Assembly (NCBI GenBank): GCA_905233915.1
Contig: CAJOFM010000011.1
Location: 1 to 64,000, forward strand
Direction of reading: 5' to 3'
Length of the DNA stretch: 64,000 nucleotides
From: an uncultured Muribaculaceae bacterium
GTDB taxonomy: Bacteria; Bacteroidota; Bacteroidia; Bacteroidales; Muribaculaceae
A program made the position numbers and the translations under genes. Positions 37,101 to 45,456 of this stretch are shown in pieces (positions within the stretch are counted from its first letter, which is position 1; the number at the start of each line of letters is the position of its first letter). The notes below the pieces were generated by a model. It was not told where the DNA came from. It ran no database searches and saw nothing but the letters and a program-made list of their open reading frames with translations.

Positions 37101-37415
37101 CGCCAAGTGATTAATGTCCTTGATGGGACGGTCACCCACCATGAGGATTTCCTCGGCACGGTCATCACCAGCCACTACAATAAATGTGGTTGAGGTGTTG
37201 TAAATGTAATAAACGGGCTCACTGAGTTTGACATTGCCTATCTCCGCCTTGAGCAAAACAGGGTTTATTGCGGCAGGAGCCATTACTTTACCGGCATACA
37301 GCTCATTGGATAAAAAGCTTTTAGCCTTTCTCATGGCAGTCGCCTGATCTACAGGTGCGGCCATCATAGATGTCGCCGTAACGACGGCAGCCAACAGTAA
37401 TAATAATTTTTTCAT
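34104..37415 (-). CDS. Giant streptopain-like (C10) cysteine protease with four Ig-like repeats and dockerin-type tail, copy 2
   Basis: Same plan as copy 1 but 1103 aa with four beta-sandwich repeats instead of five. Signal peptide 1-20; propeptide with STTFIVVAGDDRAEE; nucleophile Cys179 (TGCPATSASMVMYYW) and His in GGHAFNVDGY, then NFGWSGDGDAW. The tail has a split fibronectin III-like domain and two dockerin-type loops (DHSGNVNVSDVTTLIA; DVDGNGDINVADVTTLIA) separated by CPAC, ending shortly afterwards at NSGE. The propeptide and catalytic domain are clearly more similar to copy 1 than to copies 3 and 4, so these two arose by a later duplication. Secretion is expected; targets are unknown. 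Confidence 0.88.
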   Translation of the reverse strand: MKKLLLLLAAVVTATSMMAAPVDQATAMRKAKSFLSNELYAGKVMAPAAINPVLLKAEIGNVKLSEPVYYIYNTSTTFIVVAGDDRAEEILMVGDRPIKDINHLAPGMKDMLGQYKEEIEYLQEHPGLKVDRIAKPENPNLRATKYGPLLTCTWDQTDPYWNLCKFTYSNTTYQCYTGCPATSASMVMYYWKYPTSQVAAMPSYSGQLEISSSRSVTFTYPSLAATTFDWNNMKDSYSNGYTTAQGNAVATLMRYVGQGEQMMYGTESAGGSGIYTSDTQNIVDMYTTFGYDASTCRVVQKSSYTESNWATLIQNEMIAGRPIVFMAVSSYAGGHAFNVDGYDSSSNKYHVNFGWSGDGDAWCSMNSFGYSYYTFNSGQQAVIGIQPPSSTTPVITVTPTSLNWTGCTTGETYTKTFTVTGSDLRGAVTVSSNSGTFTVSPTTITAAQAQAGATVTVTYKPTSSGTQTGTITLSSSGADEKTVSVSGTATSVPRITANPTSLSMSTTVGTPVTRTITVTGTDLTANVSVAVSGEGFSVDKTTINRTQASAGATLTVTYNPTAIGTNTGTVTLSSTGAQTVTVNLNGTAVGTPTLTATPNSLSFNATVGETVTKTFVVRGTDLTGTVYLSATGTGFSIDKTGISQSAATTGSTVTVTYRPTTGGTHTGQVAISSNGAQQVVVSLNGIAATVPTISANPTTLNFVTTVGTPVTQSFVLNAANLEGNVSLAVEGEGFTIDKTEIIPGAANNAYVNVTYTPTAFGTNTGTVTITSPNAQTVTVALNGQADLVKFAPVMLPANDDLVALTQFRADWTDQTPADNVTSYTLEVSPKPVEPEVVLLHTIHGTDFTGSSTGYYDISLPAPWGGTNVRGGLNSIIYFRNYYNNTGTAGNITYTIPEGYENATFTMKITTATTTDGSGNLAVGTPQTASVNHRFSVGETYSWVVTASSGQKITITTTDANYSPDIAVIEVYAGDATTVNLMANETGDANYRLITDITNKYYLVKNLTAEGTFLYRVKAIYLDGTESEWSNIEEVTLHENDHPYQIGDVDHSGNVNVSDVTTLIAYILGNNDTACPACGDVDGNGDINVADVTTLIAIILNSGE

Positions 37416-37487
37416 AAATAGATAGTTAATTGAATTATGGTTAATTTAAAGTTAATAAAAGATGTTTCAAGAAATAAATGAGCACCG

Positions 37488-37519
37488 CAAAAATAAGAAA
37501 CTATTACAAATAATCCAAA
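37488..37519 (-). promoter_or_regulatory. Promoter of C10 protease 2
   Basis: TTTG (37516-37519), 20-bp spacer, TATTTTTG (37488-37495) on the minus strand. The spacer 37416-37733 otherwise contains AT-rich sequence and the hairpin after copy 3. Confidence 0.75.
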
Positions 37520-37667
37520 AAAATCAGCAAATTATTACCGCAAAAGGTGTACAAACGGTGATTAATAGCAAAAAAATGGCATAATAATAACCAAGCTGGC
37601 CTCCCAGCTCCACCTCTTTATAATCCTATTGCGGTGGCCGGTTTTGGTATTGAAGACCATACAACAA

Positions 37668-37698
37668 GCGGGGCGCCCAAACCATGAGGACGCCCCGC
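37668..37698. terminator. GC-rich hairpin downstream of C10 protease 3
   Basis: GCGGGGCGCCC pairs with GGACGCCCCGC (one C-A mismatch). The 35 bp between hairpin and stop are nearly identical to those after copy 4. Confidence 0.6.
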
Positions 37699-37733
37699 GA
37701 GGTATTCAGGGACTAATTGTCAGTCTTGATTAC

Positions 37734-40700
37734 TTAGGGGAAACTTACCAAACACATTGGAGCCTGAATGTTGGCAGGACCACTATTCAGGACATAGGTG
37801 ATCAGAGCAGTCACATCGGCCACATTAAGGATTCCATTGCCATCCATATCACCACATGAGACACATGCTGCATCATTGTTGCCCAGGATGTTGGCAATAA
37901 GCATTGTCACATCAGATACATTAACGATGCCGTCATGGTTCACATCACCCATCTGGAACGGATGCTCGTTGGCAAACAGGGTAACCTCTTCGATATTACT
38001 CCAGTCGCTCTCGGTACCGTTGGCATAAATAGCCTTTACCCTATAGAGGTATGTACCCTCAGCAGTCAAGTTCTCAACAGTATAGAACTTGTCGGTGATG
38101 CCAGTGATCAGTCGGCTGTTCTCGTCGCCGGTCTCTTGGGCCATGAGCATGGTGTTGGCCGCATTGATGTCACCGGCATAGATGGTTACGCCCGACATGC
38201 AGTATAAGCCGCTCACACCTGCGAAGGTCACCTTATCACTCTCGGCGCAGTCAAGAACTACGGTATAGGTCTTGTAGCTGGAACTGTTGACAGTGACATC
38301 CTGCGAGCCTGCGCTTGTTGACACATTCAGAGTGGCGGTAGCGCCAGTGGCTGTGCTGAAGGTGCCGGCATTGAATACCACGGATACCTTGTCATAGCCG
38401 AGCATGTCATAGGTAGAAGTGATCACCTTGCAGGAATAAGAATTGGAGTTCTGGGTCAACTGGCCAGAGACAATCGCACCGCTCTTAATAAACAAACCAG
38501 TGGTTGCAGTCCATCCCGCAGGCAGATAGTTGCTGGCGCGGCTCACCTCGTTGGTGTACTGGTTAGAGGAGTTAACCTGCGCAGTCAGACCGCTGAAGTC
38601 AGCATTCTCGAGCTCTTCATAAGGAAGCTCTTCAGGTTTGATGCTCACTTCGAGGGTGTAGCTTTCCACATTCTCATTAGGAGTGGCGTCGGTCCAGTCG
38701 GCACGGAATTTGGTCAGGTTGACGAACATCTCATCAGCTGGCAGCATCACGGGAGTATACTTCTCGAGGTCAGCTGTACCATTCAGGGCAACTGTCACAT
38801 CCTCTGCCCCATCGCTGCTCAGGGTTATCGTGGCATTGTTGTTGCCCAGGGCCGTGGGAGAATAGGTCACGGTAACGTCCTTACCGTTCATGGCGTCAGC
38901 GACGCTAATGGTCGTCGGGGCGATGCTGTAAACACCATTCTCGTCATTCAACGTCAGCGTCACATCGCCGGTGAGGTTAGCACCAAAGACATTGAAGGTG
39001 GCGGTAGCGGACTTGCCGATAGCGGCCGTCATATCCAGGGCTGCGGGATCAACGAAGATCGTGGGATCGGTATTCTCCAGCAAGGTCACTTCTTCAGTAT
39101 TACTGTTGGCGACAGTGGTATTGGCGTAGTTGGCCATTACATAGAAGTAGTAAGTGGTTGCCTCGGTAAGGCCGGTAACAGTATAGCTCTTATCGGTGAT
39201 ACCAGTGATGACGCGATAGGTTGCATCGCCGGTTTCACTGGCCTTGACCTGCGTGGCTTCGCTGATGTCGCCAGCATAAACCTTCACATACCTCATGTCG
39301 GGCAGACCGGTAGAGGTGATTTTGATATAGTCGCTGCTGGCGCAATCCACAATGAAGGTGTACCAAGCGAATGAGCTATTGGTGGGCAAGTTGATGGTCT
39401 TGGTAGCGACACTGGTAGCAACAGTGAGGGTGTTGCTGCCGTTGTAGGGCTCAGAGTAAATCATCACGCTCACCTTGTCATAGCCTTCGAGATCATAAGT
39501 GTTGCTCTGTACATAGGAACCATTAGTGGACGACAGGTAGCATGCGCTATTAGAACTATAATATTGCAGGCCGTTAGCCGTCCATCCGGCAGGCACATTA
39601 TTGGAATGGCTCCAATCAATGCTATCGAGCAGTGCTATGGCGGGCCTAAACGGTTCGTTGCTTACAAACAAGGTGTAGCTCTCCACATTCTCGGCAGGAG
39701 TCTCGTCAGTCCACGCGGCGGTAAATGATGTGGAACCGACATTCCTGGCTTCAAGCATCACAGGGGGATAAGTCTCCAGGGGAGTAGGATCGGCGATACC
39801 GTTGAGCTTAACGGTCACGGTTTCGGCATCGGTGCTGGTCAACGTGATATTGGCCTCATGGGTGCCGACGGTAGTGGGATCGAAGGTCACGGTGACAGTC
39901 ACGCCTTCCAGGACCTGAGACAAGCTGATGCTGGTAGTGTTTATCGCGAAGTCATTGTCGCCGTTCAAGGCCAGGTTCACGCCGTCGGTGAGGTTGTAAC
40001 CAGTAACGGTGAAGGTGGCAGTGACAGGAGTGCCCACAGTCGTGCTCATCGTGAGCGTGCTCGGATTAGTCCTAATCCTGGGATCGGTAAGAGCACCGGC
40101 GGGAGGCTCGATGCCGACAATCATGGCCTCGCCATAGTTGAAGACATAGGCTCCTGCCTGACCGGTCGCGCCCGTAGCGGTGGTGAAGTTATGCAGCGTG
40201 CAATAGCCGTTGCTGTCACCGCTCCATCCCCAGTTCACATAGTACTGTCCACTGGCGTTGCAACCAAACACGTTGAAGGCGTGGCCCGATAAGCTGTAGC
40301 CGCTATAGTCATAGGCCAGATATTCGATGGGGCGGCCGTTTTGCAACTCGTTCATCATGAATTCGTTCCACTCGGCATCGGTATATTGCTGCGGACCATT
40401 GGAATAACCACTCCAACCCGAACCAACGAGCTCGGTGAGCAGGAGGTACTCGGCATCGGTGTAACCCATGTTGAGGCAACCCTGGTAAATCTCAGGGTCG
40501 TTAGCACCACTGGCACTGGTGCCATAACTATAATCGGGGATAGACTGACCTGCATAGCGCATAAGCCATGCTACGGCGTCCTTCTGTTCATCTGTGGATG
40601 TATAGTTTGTCGGGCCGGTGTACTCGTCGATGATGTTATCCCAGTCGGCTTCACGCTCACCAAGGGCCGGAGCAGCGATACCATTATCTGAAGAGATGGC

Positions 40701-41276
40701 TGCCACAGCAGGATAGGTATAAGGCCATTTCCACTTGTAGTAGCACATGGCCAGCGAGGTGGCCGGGCAGCCGGTCACGGCGTGCCTGCTGCCACTGGTG
40801 GGACACTGGTTGTTGTAAGGTGCACTCTGGTCCCAGTTGGCGGTCACCAGCGGAGCAACAGGAGTGGTGGCAAACTTGGGAGCCTTCAACGGTGACATGG
40901 TGCCTGCCTTGAGGCCGTCAATCTGATATTTGTACTTGTTGAGCAACCACTGCATGGCAGGAGGGATGTTGTTCAGGTCGAGAGCACCTTCCTGACCGTA
41001 CATCAGGATTTGGGGAGCCAAATCATCTCCCGCAACCACCACATAGGACTTCGCCGAATTGAAGATGTAGTAGTCAACAGCGGCGGGCTTGAAAACAGAC
41101 TTCTCAGCCTTGACAAGCTGGAGGTTGGATGCCGCAGAGGCTTTAAGAAAACCTGCGGCTACTTGTTTGTTAAGAAACGCGTTGGCTGCTGCTTGTGCCT
41201 GAGTAGCAGACACATCGGCGGCCGACATTTGCAGAGCTGTAAATACGACAGCTAATAGTAATAGGATTTTTTTCAT
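37734..41276 (-). CDS. Giant streptopain-like (C10) cysteine protease, second architecture, copy 3
   Basis: 1180 aa. Signal peptide MKKILLLLAVVFTALQMSAA; Spi-type propeptide about 21-130 (AKSYVVVAGDDLAPQ); C10 domain with nucleophile Cys in TGCPATSLAMCYYKW and His in SGHAFNVFGC, then VNWGWSG. The body differs from copies 1 and 2: one Ig-like repeat, a fibronectin III-like domain split by a carbohydrate-binding-like insertion (LDSIDWSHSNNVPAGW...), a second Ig-like repeat, a second split fibronectin III-like domain, then two dockerin-type loops with CVSC between them and a tail ending MCLVSFP. Closest to copy 4. Own promoter upstream; catalytic residues intact. Confidence 0.88.
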   Translation of the reverse strand: MKKILLLLAVVFTALQMSAADVSATQAQAAANAFLNKQVAAGFLKASAASNLQLVKAEKSVFKPAAVDYYIFNSAKSYVVVAGDDLAPQILMYGQEGALDLNNIPPAMQWLLNKYKYQIDGLKAGTMSPLKAPKFATTPVAPLVTANWDQSAPYNNQCPTSGSRHAVTGCPATSLAMCYYKWKWPYTYPAVAAISSDNGIAAPALGEREADWDNIIDEYTGPTNYTSTDEQKDAVAWLMRYAGQSIPDYSYGTSASGANDPEIYQGCLNMGYTDAEYLLLTELVGSGWSGYSNGPQQYTDAEWNEFMMNELQNGRPIEYLAYDYSGYSLSGHAFNVFGCNASGQYYVNWGWSGDSNGYCTLHNFTTATGATGQAGAYVFNYGEAMIVGIEPPAGALTDPRIRTNPSTLTMSTTVGTPVTATFTVTGYNLTDGVNLALNGDNDFAINTTSISLSQVLEGVTVTVTFDPTTVGTHEANITLTSTDAETVTVKLNGIADPTPLETYPPVMLEARNVGSTSFTAAWTDETPAENVESYTLFVSNEPFRPAIALLDSIDWSHSNNVPAGWTANGLQYYSSNSACYLSSTNGSYVQSNTYDLEGYDKVSVMIYSEPYNGSNTLTVATSVATKTINLPTNSSFAWYTFIVDCASSDYIKITSTGLPDMRYVKVYAGDISEATQVKASETGDATYRVITGITDKSYTVTGLTEATTYYFYVMANYANTTVANSNTEEVTLLENTDPTIFVDPAALDMTAAIGKSATATFNVFGANLTGDVTLTLNDENGVYSIAPTTISVADAMNGKDVTVTYSPTALGNNNATITLSSDGAEDVTVALNGTADLEKYTPVMLPADEMFVNLTKFRADWTDATPNENVESYTLEVSIKPEELPYEELENADFSGLTAQVNSSNQYTNEVSRASNYLPAGWTATTGLFIKSGAIVSGQLTQNSNSYSCKVITSTYDMLGYDKVSVVFNAGTFSTATGATATLNVSTSAGSQDVTVNSSSYKTYTVVLDCAESDKVTFAGVSGLYCMSGVTIYAGDINAANTMLMAQETGDENSRLITGITDKFYTVENLTAEGTYLYRVKAIYANGTESDWSNIEEVTLFANEHPFQMGDVNHDGIVNVSDVTMLIANILGNNDAACVSCGDMDGNGILNVADVTALITYVLNSGPANIQAPMCLVSFP

Positions 41277-41346
41277 ATATGAAAAGTATTAAAAATGTTA
41301 TGATGGTAGCATATTAAAAGATGTTTTAAGCATTTTTAAGCGACTG

Positions 41347-41377
41347 CAAAAATATAAAACTATTACTAATAATCAAA
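41347..41377 (-). promoter_or_regulatory. Promoter of C10 protease 3
   Basis: TTTG (41374-41377), 19-bp spacer, TATTTTTG (41347-41354) on the minus strand. The rest of 41277-41598 is AT-rich leader and the hairpin after copy 4. Confidence 0.78.
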
Positions 41378-41528
41378 ATATATCATGGAATTCATGTTCA
41401 TTCACGCCAGAAAAACCGCAATTATCAGTAAAATTGACTAAAAAAATTCAATCACACGTATCACTCATTATCCTTTTCCAGTTAATTGATATGCGTTCGA
41501 TAGGCCCATGCTCACCATTGACAACAAA

Positions 41529-41560
41529 CAGGCGGGGCGCCCCTGTTGATTGGGACGCCC
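41529..41560. terminator. GC-rich hairpin downstream of C10 protease 4
   Basis: GCGGGGCGCCCC pairs with GGGACGCCCCGC (one mismatch), followed by the same conserved trailing segment as after copy 3. Confidence 0.6.
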
Positions 41561-41598
41561 CGCAAGGTATTTAGGGACTAATTGTCAGTCTTGATTAC

Positions 41599-44500
41599 TT
41601 AGGGGAAGCACACCATGCGCTTATGAGCTTGGATGCTTGCCTGACCGTTATTCAGGATATTGGCAATCAGTGCAGTAACATCCGAGACATTGACGTATTG
41701 GTCACCATTAATATTTCCGCAAACCTCACAGGCGGTATCATTGTTACCCAAGATATGGGCAATGAGTGCAGTCACATCACTCACGTTGACGAAGCCGTCA
41801 TGGTTCACGTCACCCATCTGGAACGGATGCTCGTTGGCAAACAGGGTTACCTCCTCAATGTTACTCCAGTCGCTCTCGGTGCCGTCGGCATAAACAGCCT
41901 TCACCCTATAGAGGAAGGTGCCCTCGGCAGTCAGGTTCTCAACGGTGTAGAACTTGTCGGTGATACCAGTGATCAGTCGGCTGTTCTCGTCGCCGGTCTC
42001 TTGAACCAGGAGCAGAGCATTGGCAGCATTGATGTCACCGGCATAGATGGTCACACCCGACATGCAGTACAAGCCGCTCACACCAGTGAAGGTCACATTG
42101 TCACTCTCGGCGCAGTCAAGAACTACGGTATAGGTATTGAAGTCTTCGGTATTGACCGTCACATCCTGCGATCCCGCACTTGTTGCCACATTCACAGTGA
42201 CACTAGTGCCATAATTACTGTTGAATGTGCTGGCCTTGAACACCACGGTCACCTTGTCATAGCCGGTCAGGTCATAGGTAGAAGTTGCCACACTGAAGAC
42301 ATAAGACGAATTGTTCTGTGTCAACTGACCACTGATAATAGCGCCGTCATCAATAAACAGACCACTCGTAGCGGTCCAGCCAGCGGGCAGATAATTGCTG
42401 GCATAGTTCACCTGGTTGGTGTACTGGTTAGAGCTGTTAACCTGGGCAGTAAGACTGCTGAAGTCAACGTTCTGCAGCTCAGTATAAGCAGGAGCATCAG
42501 GCTTGATGTTCACCTCGAGGGTGTAACTATCCACATTCTCGTCAGGAGTGGCATCGGTCCAGTCGGCACGGAACTTGGTCAGGTTGATGAACACTTCATT
42601 GGCGGGCTGCATCACGGGAGCTTCCTTAAACAGGCTTGCCGTTCCGTTCAGGGTAACAGTCACATCCTCGGCCCCGGCACTGCTCAGGGTTATCGTCGCG
42701 TTGTTACTACCATAGACCGCGGGAGTATAGGTTACGGTAACATCTTTTCCGCTCATGACATCGGCTGCGCTGATGGTCGTCGGTTCGATGCTGTAAACAC
42801 CGTTCTCATCGTTCAGCGTCAAGGTCACATCTCCGGTGAGGTTGGCACCTGACACGTTGAAGGTTGCGGTTACGCTCTCGCCGACAACGGCAGCCATGTC
42901 AACAGTAGCCGGATTCACGGTAAGAACAGGATTGGTATTCTCCAACAGGGTAACTTGCTTTGTATTGCTGGTACCGATCGCGTCATTGATGTAATTGGCC
43001 ACAACATAGAAGTTGAAAGTACCGCCCTCGGTGAGCCCGGTAACCGTGTAGCTCTTGCTGGTGATACCTGTGATGACACGATAGGTCGCGTCACCGGTCT
43101 CGGATTCCTTGCGCTGGGTGTTGGTGAGGTCACCGGCATAAACCTTCATGTACCTCAAGTCGTGCATGCCACCGGTGGTGAGTTTCACGTAGTCGCTGGT
43201 AGCGCAGTCCACAACGAAAGTGTACCAGGCAAACGTGGCTCCGGACTGCATCGTGATGGTTTCGCTGTCAACGCTGGTTTCTATGGTCATGGTGTAAGGG
43301 CTACCATCGGGTTGAGCGTAAATCATCACGGTCATCTTGTCATAACCAGTGAGATCGTAGGTTTTGCTCTGCACATAACCGCCTGAACTCAGGTAGCATG
43401 CGCTGGTGGTCGACCAATATTTCAGTTTGCTTTGAGTCCAGCCGCTGGGAATATTGTTGTTAGCAGTCCAGTCGGTGGTGTCGAGCAAGGCAACTTCGGG
43501 CTGGATGGGATGGGATTCGTCCTGCACATACAGGGTGTAGCTCGCCACGTTCTCACTGGGGGTCTCATCGGTCCAGCTGGCGGTAAACGAGGTGGAAGTG
43601 ATATTGCTGGCATCAAGCATCACAGGGGGATAGGTCTCCAGAGGTGCTGCATCGGCGGTACCGTTGAGCTTGACGGTCACGGTTTCGGCATCGGTGCTGG
43701 TCAAGGTGACAGTAGCCTCCTGGTTGCCGGCCTTGGTGGGATTATAGGTAACAGTGACGGTGACACCGTTCTCGGCCTGCGAGGCGCTGATGCTGGTGGT
43801 GCTCAGCGAGAAGGCATTGTCACCGCTGATGCTCAGGGCCACGTTGCTGGTGAGGTTGGCACCGGTAACGGTAAAGGTAGCGGTCTCGGGAGTGCCCACA
43901 GTGGCATTCATCGTGAGCGTGGTGGGGTTAACCGTGATCCTGGGGTTGTTGAGAGCCCCTGCAGGAGGCTCGATGCCGATGATCATGGCCTCGCCCCAGT
44001 TGAAAATATAAGAACCCGTTGAACCCGATGTTGAACCATTAGCGGTGGTGAAGTTGTGCAACGTGCAATAACCATTGGACGAACCGCTCCAACCCCAGTT
44101 GACGTAGTACTTGCCACTGCTATCGACACCAAACACATTGAAGGCGTGACCTCCATGGTCGGAGTTCCTACTGTCATAGGCCAGATACTCGATGGGACGG
44201 CCGTTATGCAGCTCGTTCAGCATCCATTCGTTCCACTGAGCATCGGTGTACTTCTGAGAACCATTGGAAGAACCATTAAACTCGGTGAGCAACAGGTACT
44301 GGGCATCGGTGTAGCCCATATTGAGAACGCCCTGATAAATCTCGGGATCGTTAGCACCACTGGCACTGGAACTGTAATAATAATCGGGAATAGACTGGCC
44401 CGCATAGCGCATCAGCCATGCCACGGCGTTAGCCTGATCAGTCGTGTAGGAAGCTGAGTGAGAGCTACCATTATCGTCATAGTATGTACCATAATGATCA

Positions 44501-45147
44501 ATGATGTTAGCCCAGTCGGCTGCACGTTCAGACAGAGCTGAAGCGGAGCTGCCACCAGTGCCTGAAATGGCTGCGCAAGCAGGGAAGGTCTCGGGCCATT
44601 TCCACTTGTAGTAGCACATACTCAGCGAGGTGGCCGGGCAGCCAGTGAGGGCACGGCTCCAGCTACTGCCTGGACACTGGTTGTTGTAAGGAGCCGACTG
44701 GTCCCAGGTGGCGGTTACCAGCGGAGCAACGGGGGTGGTGGCAAACTTGGTTGCCTTCAACGGTACCAGAGTGCCTGCCTTGAGGCCGTCAATCTGATAC
44801 TTGAACTTGTTGAGCAGCCACTGCATGGCAGGGGGGATGTTGTTCAAGTCGAGGGCACCTTCCTCACCATACATCAGGATCTGCGGTGCCTGGTCGTCAC
44901 CGGCAACCACAACATAGGACTTGGCCGAGTTGAAGATGTAGTAGTCCACTGCTGCGGGCTTTGCTACTGATGCTTCAGACTTGACAAGCCGGAGATCGGA
45001 TGCCGCAGAAGCTTTAAGACGTCCAGCAGCTACTTGTTTTCTAAGAAACGCGTTGGCTGCGGCCTGTGCCTGTGAAGCAGACACATCGGCGGCAGACATT
45101 TGTAGAGCCGTAAAAACGACTGCCAAAAGCAATAGAATTTTTTTCAT
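41599..45147 (-). CDS. Giant streptopain-like (C10) cysteine protease, second architecture, copy 4
   Basis: 1182 aa from the ATG at 45147. The frame stays open 62 codons upstream, but that stretch is AT-rich, contains the promoter, and precedes a perfect signal peptide (MKKILLLLAVVFTALQMSAA) identical to copy 3, so the upstream extension is not real. Nucleophile Cys in TGCPATSLSMCYYKW; His in GGHAFNVFGV, then VNWGWSG. Domain order is the same as copy 3: Ig-like, split fibronectin III-like, Ig-like, split fibronectin III-like, two dockerin-type loops with CEVC between them, tail ending MVCFP. First gene of the array in transcription direction; each copy appears to be a separate transcript. Confidence 0.88.
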   Translation of the reverse strand: MKKILLLLAVVFTALQMSAADVSASQAQAAANAFLRKQVAAGRLKASAASDLRLVKSEASVAKPAAVDYYIFNSAKSYVVVAGDDQAPQILMYGEEGALDLNNIPPAMQWLLNKFKYQIDGLKAGTLVPLKATKFATTPVAPLVTATWDQSAPYNNQCPGSSWSRALTGCPATSLSMCYYKWKWPETFPACAAISGTGGSSASALSERAADWANIIDHYGTYYDDNGSSHSASYTTDQANAVAWLMRYAGQSIPDYYYSSSASGANDPEIYQGVLNMGYTDAQYLLLTEFNGSSNGSQKYTDAQWNEWMLNELHNGRPIEYLAYDSRNSDHGGHAFNVFGVDSSGKYYVNWGWSGSSNGYCTLHNFTTANGSTSGSTGSYIFNWGEAMIIGIEPPAGALNNPRITVNPTTLTMNATVGTPETATFTVTGANLTSNVALSISGDNAFSLSTTSISASQAENGVTVTVTYNPTKAGNQEATVTLTSTDAETVTVKLNGTADAAPLETYPPVMLDASNITSTSFTASWTDETPSENVASYTLYVQDESHPIQPEVALLDTTDWTANNNIPSGWTQSKLKYWSTTSACYLSSGGYVQSKTYDLTGYDKMTVMIYAQPDGSPYTMTIETSVDSETITMQSGATFAWYTFVVDCATSDYVKLTTGGMHDLRYMKVYAGDLTNTQRKESETGDATYRVITGITSKSYTVTGLTEGGTFNFYVVANYINDAIGTSNTKQVTLLENTNPVLTVNPATVDMAAVVGESVTATFNVSGANLTGDVTLTLNDENGVYSIEPTTISAADVMSGKDVTVTYTPAVYGSNNATITLSSAGAEDVTVTLNGTASLFKEAPVMQPANEVFINLTKFRADWTDATPDENVDSYTLEVNIKPDAPAYTELQNVDFSSLTAQVNSSNQYTNQVNYASNYLPAGWTATSGLFIDDGAIISGQLTQNNSSYVFSVATSTYDLTGYDKVTVVFKASTFNSNYGTSVTVNVATSAGSQDVTVNTEDFNTYTVVLDCAESDNVTFTGVSGLYCMSGVTIYAGDINAANALLLVQETGDENSRLITGITDKFYTVENLTAEGTFLYRVKAVYADGTESDWSNIEEVTLFANEHPFQMGDVNHDGFVNVSDVTALIAHILGNNDTACEVCGNINGDQYVNVSDVTALIANILNNGQASIQAHKRMVCFP

Positions 45148-45217
45148 ATTAGAACTAAGAATTAAAATGGTATGATGGTAGTAAAAAACAATATGATGAT
45201 AAGCGTTTATGCAACCG

Positions 45218-45249
45218 CAAAAATATATAAACAAAACAATAATTCCAAA
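45218..45249 (-). promoter_or_regulatory. Promoter of C10 protease 4
   Basis: TTTG (45246-45249), 20-bp spacer, TATTTTTG (45218-45225) on the minus strand. In the 309-bp gap 45148-45456 the divergent cation efflux gene also has a -7 box TAATTTTG at 45426-45433; nothing else is visible. Confidence 0.78.
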
Positions 45250-45456
45250 CAACCATTTATATTTTTCATTTTTATTCAATAAAAAGTGACAAAAAACAAG
45301 CAAACTACCATCGGAATGAGGTAAAATGCCCAATTTTACCCTTTAGTCAGGAAGCAATAAATCTTGTCCCTCGTCCCCTTTGTCTAATTTTAGTTAATTC
45401 CTAAGGCAGTATCGGGCTATTTGAGTAATTTTGCCGCAATAATCAACAAAACCGCA

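Noticed and set aside
41623..42852. 409-codon open frame opposite C10 protease 4
   Set aside because: Antisense shadow; similar shadows occur opposite the other proteases because their repeats share codon bias.
45148..45333. 62-residue N-terminal extension of C10 protease 4
   Set aside because: AT-rich, contains the promoter, and a signal peptide identical to copy 3 begins at 45147.
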